From JBGTLW01 sp964614575 (GTDB lineage: Bacteria; Planctomycetota; Phycisphaerae; Phycisphaerales; Phycisphaeraceae): a stretch of DNA of 64,000 nucleotides. Shown here one piece after another: positions 60,074-64,000 of this stretch. Under the pieces are notes generated by a model. It worked only from the letters and a program-made list of their open reading frames with translations. It was not told where the DNA came from and did no database searches. The stretch covers positions 1-64,000 of the forward strand of contig CAZTLX010000003.1 of NCBI GenBank assembly GCA_964614575.1. The letters run 5' to 3'. Each line of letters begins with the position of its first letter. The first letter of the stretch is position 1. The translations under genes were made by a program, and so were the position numbers.

Positions 60074-60979
60074 TCAATCCTGGAGTCGGAAGAGCGGGCC
60101 TTCCGTGCGCGCCGTCTGGCTTGGAGCCCAGTTTTCTTCGGCGGCGAATACCGTGCGCGGATCAAGGGATTCCACATGGCCGTCGAAGTAAACCAGGTTT
60201 GCGTTCCGGGCAGCGTCGTCCTCACCCGACTGACCTCCATGACGTGGGTTCATGTAGCCCAGCGATCTACCCAGCTTGTAATTGGTGCCATCCGCCAGCA
60301 TCATCAACTGGCTGGGCTTGTTGACCTGCTCCCGTGATCGCCGGATTAAGAGCCGATGAGCACTGGCCCACTGGGCCAGGAAGGGATTGCCGATGTTCTG
60401 ATTGTTATTGCCGGTCCAGTCGCCCTGCGAGGAGTTGATGGCGTATGAACAATCGACAGTGAACGGGCTGGTGGTACCGTAACCCACATCGTCGGTTTGC
60501 CGCCATGCCTGACCAAACCACGCGGTATTGCCATAGGACCATACCGTCGGGAATCCCCAATGCGTCCGCACGCCGGGCGGGGATTGCGGACAGATCAGAC
60601 TGGAAGCGCTTGACGGGACGATCGTCGGGTTGGACTGCAAATCCGGGCCGCTGCTCACGAACGGGTCGGTCAGCGGTGCCGACAGATACTGCTGACCGAC
60701 CAGACGGGTAAACCAAGTATACCGGGTGTCCGGGTCAGGCCCGCCGTCGACGATGTCGCTGCCAAAGGAGCGAGGCAGCTTTTGGTCGTTGTCATCGAAA
60801 TAGATCAACATGCCGACGGCGTTCTGCCGCAGTTGACTGGCACAGACCACCGCACGGCCGGCATCCCGCGCCCCCTGCAGCGCCGGCAGCAGCAGCGCAA
60901 TCAGCAGCGCGATGATCGAGATCACCACCAAAAGTTCAATCAGCGTGAAGCCGCGGGCATTTGCGAAGGGGCGTGCCAT
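60074..60979 (-). CDS. Prepilin-type protein with planctomycete H-X-DG C-terminus
   Basis: The 301-residue protein starts with a type III signal, ARGFTLIELLVVISIIALLI, to be cut by prepilin peptidase after the glycine. The hydrophobic helix ends LLPALQGARDAGR. The rest is a large globular domain with NPRHGG and NLVYFDGHVESLD near the end, a variant of the H-X9-DG module found in planctomycete pseudopilins. In these bacteria such proteins are common next to carbohydrate-active enzymes. It is the first gene of the operon that ends with the GH50-like enzyme. Confidence 0.9.
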   Translation of the reverse strand: MARPFANARGFTLIELLVVISIIALLIALLLPALQGARDAGRAVVCASQLRQNAVGMLIYFDDNDQKLPRSFGSDIVDGGPDPDTRYTWFTRLVGQQYLSAPLTDPFVSSGPDLQSNPTIVPSSASSLICPQSPPGVRTHWGFPTVWSYGNTAWFGQAWRQTDDVGYGTTSPFTVDCSYAINSSQGDWTGNNNQNIGNPFLAQWASAHRLLIRRSREQVNKPSQLMMLADGTNYKLGRSLGYMNPRHGGQSGEDDAARNANLVYFDGHVESLDPRTVFAAEENWAPSQTARTEGPLFRLQD

Positions 60980-61145
60980 GATGTCTGACTCCTGGTAAAG
61001 ACTTGGGACCGAAGTCCATCGAATCGCATACACGCTTTGGCCATGATGAGCCGAAGCGGGGCCTGCACCGGCCCGAATCCCGGAATGCCCCGTGAAGACC
61101 GAGCAAGAACCTTGCAACGCTGAACGCTTACAAGGGAAAACCCGA

Positions 61146-61160
61146 TGTAACCCCGTGTAA
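61146..61160. promoter_or_regulatory. Possible operator, TGTAA direct repeat
   Basis: TGTAA occurs at 61146-61150 and again at 61156-61160, exactly ten bases apart, or one DNA turn. The pair covers the start of the transcript predicted from the adjacent promoter, where a repressor would act. Confidence 0.35.
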
Positions 61161-61170
61161 TTCCTACTTA

Positions 61171-61199
61171 AGAATAGAACTCAACCGCGGGTTTGTCAA
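61171..61199 (-). promoter_or_regulatory. Promoter of the prepilin-glycosidase operon
   Basis: TTGACA (consensus) at 61194-61199 and TATTCT at 61171-61176 are separated by 17 bases. The predicted 5' leader of about 185 bases before the prepilin ATG is long for this genome. Confidence 0.6.
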
Positions 61200-61221
61200 T
61201 GGCTTTTCCGCAGGCTTGAGT

Positions 61222-62304
61222 TCACAACGCCGCCAGACGCCGGGCGCGGTCCGCGGCGATCAGGGCGTCGCGCAGCTCGGTCAGGTCGCCGGCCATCACC
61301 TTCGACAGGCCAAATGATTCGCCCAGCCGGTGATCCACCGCGATGTTGTCCTTCCAGCGGTAGGTGCGGATACGCTCGGAGCGCCCGCCGGTGCCGATCA
61401 TCGCGACGCGTTGCTCGGCCCGGTCGGCAAGCTGCCGCTCGCGCTGCTTCTCATAAAGCCGCGCCCGCAGCACCTCCCACGCCCGGATGCGGTTCTGCTG
61501 CTGGCTCTTGGACTCCTGCATCCGCACCTCGATGCCGCTGGGCTTGTGGATCAGATGCACCGCGGTGGCGACCTTGTTCACGTTCTGCCCGCCGGGGCCT
61601 TGCGCGGTCGTCACGTGGACCTCCACATCATCCTCATCCAGATCGAGTTCGACATCCTTCGGCTCGGGCAACACCGCGACGGTCGCCGTGCTGGTATGGA
61701 CGCGGCCCTGCGTCTCGGTCGCGGGCACCCGCTTCACGCAATGCACCCCGCCCTCGTAGCCGAGCCCCTGCCAGACGCCCTCTCCCTTCACCGATGCCGT
61801 CGCCGCGCGGATGCCCCCCGCCTCGCCTTCGCTGGCTTCGAGCAGCTCGAACTTCCAGCGCCGCATCGTGCTCCACTTCTCATACATCGTCAGCAGGTCC
61901 CCCGCCCACAGCGCCGCCTCCGCCCCGCCGGTACCCGCCCGCAGCTCCAGGATCACCGCGCCGACCGACGCGTCGTCGGCCGTGACCAGCTCTTCCGCCA
62001 TCGCGTCGAGCCGCTGCTGCGTCTGCGCCTCCAGATCGGGTAATTGCTCACGCGCCAGCTCGACCAGCTCGGCGTCTTCGTTGGCGACGATGATCTGCCG
62101 TGATTCGTCGAGGTCGGCCGCGAGCTTCTGGTAGGCGTGATACTGCTCAACGAGCCCGGCGATCGCCGAGCGCTTCACGCCCAGGTCGCGCAGCTTCTCG
62201 TGGTCCGACACCACCGCCGGGTCGGCGAGCTGTCGCTCCAGCTCGGCGAACTGCGTCGCCAGCGATTCCAGCTTCGCCAACAGGTTGGGGTTGGGCTCGG
62301 CCAT
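61222..62304 (-). CDS. prfA: Peptide chain release factor 1
   Basis: RF1 ends translation at UAA and UAG. The 360-residue protein carries the codon-reading PAT motif (194-196; PxT is the RF1 type) and the catalytic GGQ (238-240) in AQGPGGQNVNK. The N-terminal coiled coil and C-terminal IRTYRWKDNIAVDHRL also fit. It is downstream of rpmE on the same strand, a common pairing. Confidence 0.96.
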   Translation of the reverse strand: MAEPNPNLLAKLESLATQFAELERQLADPAVVSDHEKLRDLGVKRSAIAGLVEQYHAYQKLAADLDESRQIIVANEDAELVELAREQLPDLEAQTQQRLDAMAEELVTADDASVGAVILELRAGTGGAEAALWAGDLLTMYEKWSTMRRWKFELLEASEGEAGGIRAATASVKGEGVWQGLGYEGGVHCVKRVPATETQGRVHTSTATVAVLPEPKDVELDLDEDDVEVHVTTAQGPGGQNVNKVATAVHLIHKPSGIEVRMQESKSQQQNRIRAWEVLRARLYEKQRERQLADRAEQRVAMIGTGGRSERIRTYRWKDNIAVDHRLGESFGLSKVMAGDLTELRDALIAADRARRLAAL

Positions 62305-62384
62305 CGGGTGATCGCGTCAGGATACACAGAAGCCCACGTTCATCGAACGTGGGCTTCTCAAGAATTGCACGGAGATGTCGCGGG

Positions 62385-62663
62385 TTACTTCTTCTTGCCG
62401 AAGTAGTTGCCCGCGAACTTCTTCTGGAACTTCTCGACNNNNNNNNNNTCGACGCGGCCGGCGGTGTCGAGGAACTTCTGCTTGCCCGTGTAGAACGGGT
62501 GGCTGGCCGAGGAGATATCGACCTTCACCAGCGGATACTCCTTGCCGTCTTCCCACTTGATCTTCTGGTTCGAGTCCAGTGTCGAGCGGGTGAGGAAGGA
62601 ATAGTCGGCCGAGACGTCCTGGAAGACGACCGGGCGGTACTTGGGGTGGATGTCGGCTTTCAT
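62385..62663 (-). CDS. rpmE: 50S ribosomal protein L31, type B (zinc-independent)
   Basis: The product begins MKADIHPKYRPVVFQDVS and contains FLTRST and SSASHPFYTGKQKF, the L31 signature. The cysteines of the zinc-binding type are missing (SSASH in place of CSACH), so this is the type B form often made under zinc limitation. Ten Ns interrupt DTAGRV and VEKFQKKF. The same five bases, TCGAC, flank the gap on both sides. Merging them gives the expected DTAGRVEKFQKKF and a protein of about 87 residues, so the gene is probably intact. Confidence 0.93.
   Translation of the reverse strand: MKADIHPKYRPVVFQDVSADYSFLTRSTLDSNQKIKWEDGKEYPLVKVDISSASHPFYTGKQKFLDTAGRVXXXXVEKFQKKFAGNYFGKKK
62439..62448. other. 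Assembly gap of ten Ns inside rpmE
   Basis: The gap is flanked by a TCGAC duplicate. The join is best explained as two overlapping contig ends with nothing missing. Confidence 0.9.
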
Positions 62664-63056
62664 CGTGAAAGTTCCGGGGCTTAAGGGCCTTGTGGGTTCA
62701 AACGTGGCGATCCGGGGCGAACAGGGCGGGCCACCAAGGGCCGCCGCGTCGAGCCCGATATCATACCCAACCCTCCCGCCACCGCAAGCCCACTTGGTAA
62801 ACGCCGCGCATCGCGCATCTCGTTGCCGGTCCTTAAGTGAGGTGGTCGTGGAACGGTGTTGCGGTCGGTCTTGTGGCCTTAGGCGTAGGTGGCGAGGTCG
62901 CCCCGGTCTCCGTGCAGACCATGCCTGCCGGGTACACCCGGAACATCGACACCGCCATCGCCGAGATCAGCTACCGTTGCCCGACCGAGATTCTCGTCGC
63001 CTAACCCGGTGTTGCGATACGGAAATGAATCCGCCAGATAAAAAGATTGTACTTTC
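62664..63056. other. Region between rpmE and the enolase-superfamily gene
   Basis: No intact gene is seen over 393 bases. The plus strand holds a short ispG-like remnant (62837-63004). The first 170 bases should contain the rpmE promoter, but no clear box stands out. Confidence 0.6.
62837..63004 (+). pseudogene. ispG: Possible remnant of the 5' end of ispG (gcpE)
   Basis: A 55-codon frame reads GVGGEVAPVSVQTMPAGYTR followed by NIDTAIAEI. This resembles the N-terminus of IspG (HMBPP synthase), where a GG..PVSVQ(S/T)M motif is followed by a D(V/I)D.TVAQI helix. Similarity stops there and the frame ends SYRCPTEILVA. The rest of the 350-residue enzyme and its CxxC cluster ligands are absent. The call rests on a short stretch only. 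Confidence 0.45.
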
Positions 63057-64000
63057 TCAAACTTCTCGCGCCAGGCTGACGCGGCGCTCTGCTTTGGCCA
63101 GCCAATCGGGATTGACCGTGACGCCCCAGCCCGGGCCGGTGGGGAAGGGGAGTTGGCCGGCGACGATGGGGGGTTTGGGGGTGTAGAGGTGGTCGTTCCA
63201 GGCGTTGTCTTCGATGGAATACTCCATGAACGGCGCGGCGTTGGGGAGCGCGGCCATGAGGTGCTGCGTGAAGACTTGCAGCATCGAGCGGTTCGAGGCG
63301 TGAGGCATGACCAGATGGCCACGCTCCGCGGCGAGGCGGGCGACGGCGAGCGTGCGGCAGACCCCGCCGTTGTACATGACATCGGGCTGGAGGATATCCA
63401 CCGCGGGCAGGTCCACCATGAGCCGCCAGATCGCGGGCAGGTAGTCCTGCTCCCCGCCGGTGACGGTGATGATGCCTTGGAGTTGGCGTCGCGCCTCGGC
63501 GGTGGCGTGGAGGTCGGTGTGCGGACAAGGCTCCTCGAAACAGGTCACACCCTCGTCGGCCAGCCAGCGTCCGACCTCGGCCGCGCGGTTCGCGTCGTAG
63601 CTGCCATTGGCGTCGGCAAAAAGCTTGACCGACGCGGGCAGCGCGGCACGCACCCGCGGGACCAGCGCGCGGGTCCGCGCCTCGGCCCCGGCGGGGTCGT
63701 CGTCCCGGCCAAGGCGCGGCCCCACCTTGATCTTGAATGCCCCATACCCACACCGCTCATGCCACGCGAGCATACGCTCCGCCTCTTCCTCGGCGGTGGT
63801 GGCCCGGCTCATGGACGACCCATACACCGCGATCGGGCGTGGCGTCCCGCCCAGCAACGCGCACACGCTCACCCCGGCGCGCTTGGCCTTGAGGTCCCAC
63901 AGGGCCGTGTCGATCCCGCCCACCGCGCGGTACAGAAACGTCCCCGTGAACTTGTAGTTGCGCTCGAGGATCGTGTTCACGATCGCCTCGATATCCTCGC
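63057..64000 (-). CDS. Mandelate racemase/muconate-lactonising enzyme family protein, 5' end outside the window
   Basis: Enolase-superfamily enzymes abstract a proton next to a carboxylate, here probably of a sugar acid. The visible 314 residues include VGGIDTALWDLKAKRAGVSV, the catalytic KxK motif FKIKVG, metal ligands in FADANGSYD, FEEPCPH and TGGEQ, and MPHASNRSML with the histidine region. The frame stays open to the window edge (EDIEAIV ahead of NTILERNYKF), so the N-terminal domain is cut off. A sugar acid dehydratase fits the carbohydrate theme, but substrate is unknown. Confidence 0.9.
   Translation of the reverse strand, partial: EDIEAIVNTILERNYKFTGTFLYRAVGGIDTALWDLKAKRAGVSVCALLGGTPRPIAVYGSSMSRATTAEEEAERMLAWHERCGYGAFKIKVGPRLGRDDDPAGAEARTRALVPRVRAALPASVKLFADANGSYDANRAAEVGRWLADEGVTCFEEPCPHTDLHATAEARRQLQGIITVTGGEQDYLPAIWRLMVDLPAVDILQPDVMYNGGVCRTLAVARLAAERGHLVMPHASNRSMLQVFTQHLMAALPNAAPFMEYSIEDNAWNDHLYTPKPPIVAGQLPFPTGPGWGVTVNPDWLAKAERRVSLAREV

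Overview
The window is GC-rich, densely coding bacterial chromosome, most likely from the class Phycisphaerae of the Planctomycetota. Pointers are a PEP-CTERM protein with T5SS/PEP-CTERM repeats, a planctomycete-style prepilin beside a glycosidase, a CxxCGYDLR...CPECG zinc-ribbon protein, a DUF2934 protein with a lysine-rich tail, a BatA/VWA/DUF4159 operon and a Bacteroidota-like succinate dehydrogenase. No rRNA, tRNA, CRISPR array, transposase or prophage gene was recognised. This identification is inference from gene content; no tree or database search was possible.

Layout. 1-2.8 kb: end of sdhA, sdhB, and a short GH2-like protein. 3-10 kb: a minus-strand run (dus, metallophosphoesterase, glmS, lipoprotein, sugar isomerase, a secreted protein, an ABC ATPase). 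10-12.6 kb: lipoprotein, pgi and an ASCH protein on plus. 12.6-19.4 kb: a four-gene minus operon of two VWA proteins, a membrane/coiled-coil protein and DUF4159. 19.4-26.4 kb: bcp, DUF2934, PEP-CTERM, a PQQ-propeller lipoprotein, a stand-alone IMP cyclohydrolase, DUF547 and an L,D-transpeptidase. 26.5-33.8 kb: cysH, folK-queE, psd, an HTH-membrane protein, a metallophosphoesterase, yifB and a zinc-ribbon membrane protein. 34-36.5 kb: divergent GH39-like and GH130 enzymes. 36.5-38.5 kb: hicB with a frameshifted hicA, then hslU. 38.7-44.1 kb: a pilMNOP-pilB operon. 44.2-49.6 kb: nitronate monooxygenase, two paralogous DUF4139-type proteins and moxR. 49.9-58 kb: cdaA-cdaR and a tripartite RND efflux operon whose outer-membrane gene has an in-frame stop. 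58-64 kb: GH50-like glycosidase with a prepilin, prfA, rpmE, an ispG-like remnant and an enolase-superfamily fragment.

What works together. The carbohydrate genes (GH2-like, GH39-like, GH130, GH50-like with its pilin, enolase-superfamily enzyme, sugar isomerase, pgi) suggest a marine-type polysaccharide degrader. The pilMNOP-pilB set could assemble the pilin-like proteins. cdaA-cdaR, glmS and the L,D-transpeptidase fit peptidoglycan synthesis and its control.

The main unexplained signal is intergenic. At least three families of GC-rich stem-loop repeats plus degenerate heptanucleotide arrays sit at gene ends, especially between convergent genes. One repeat is an 87-bp MITE-like element with 17-bp perfect terminal inverted repeats. 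A second family shows compensatory base changes between its two copies. A third supplies the psd stop codon. Two runs of ten Ns (in glmS and rpmE) are assembly gaps and explain the apparent damage there.
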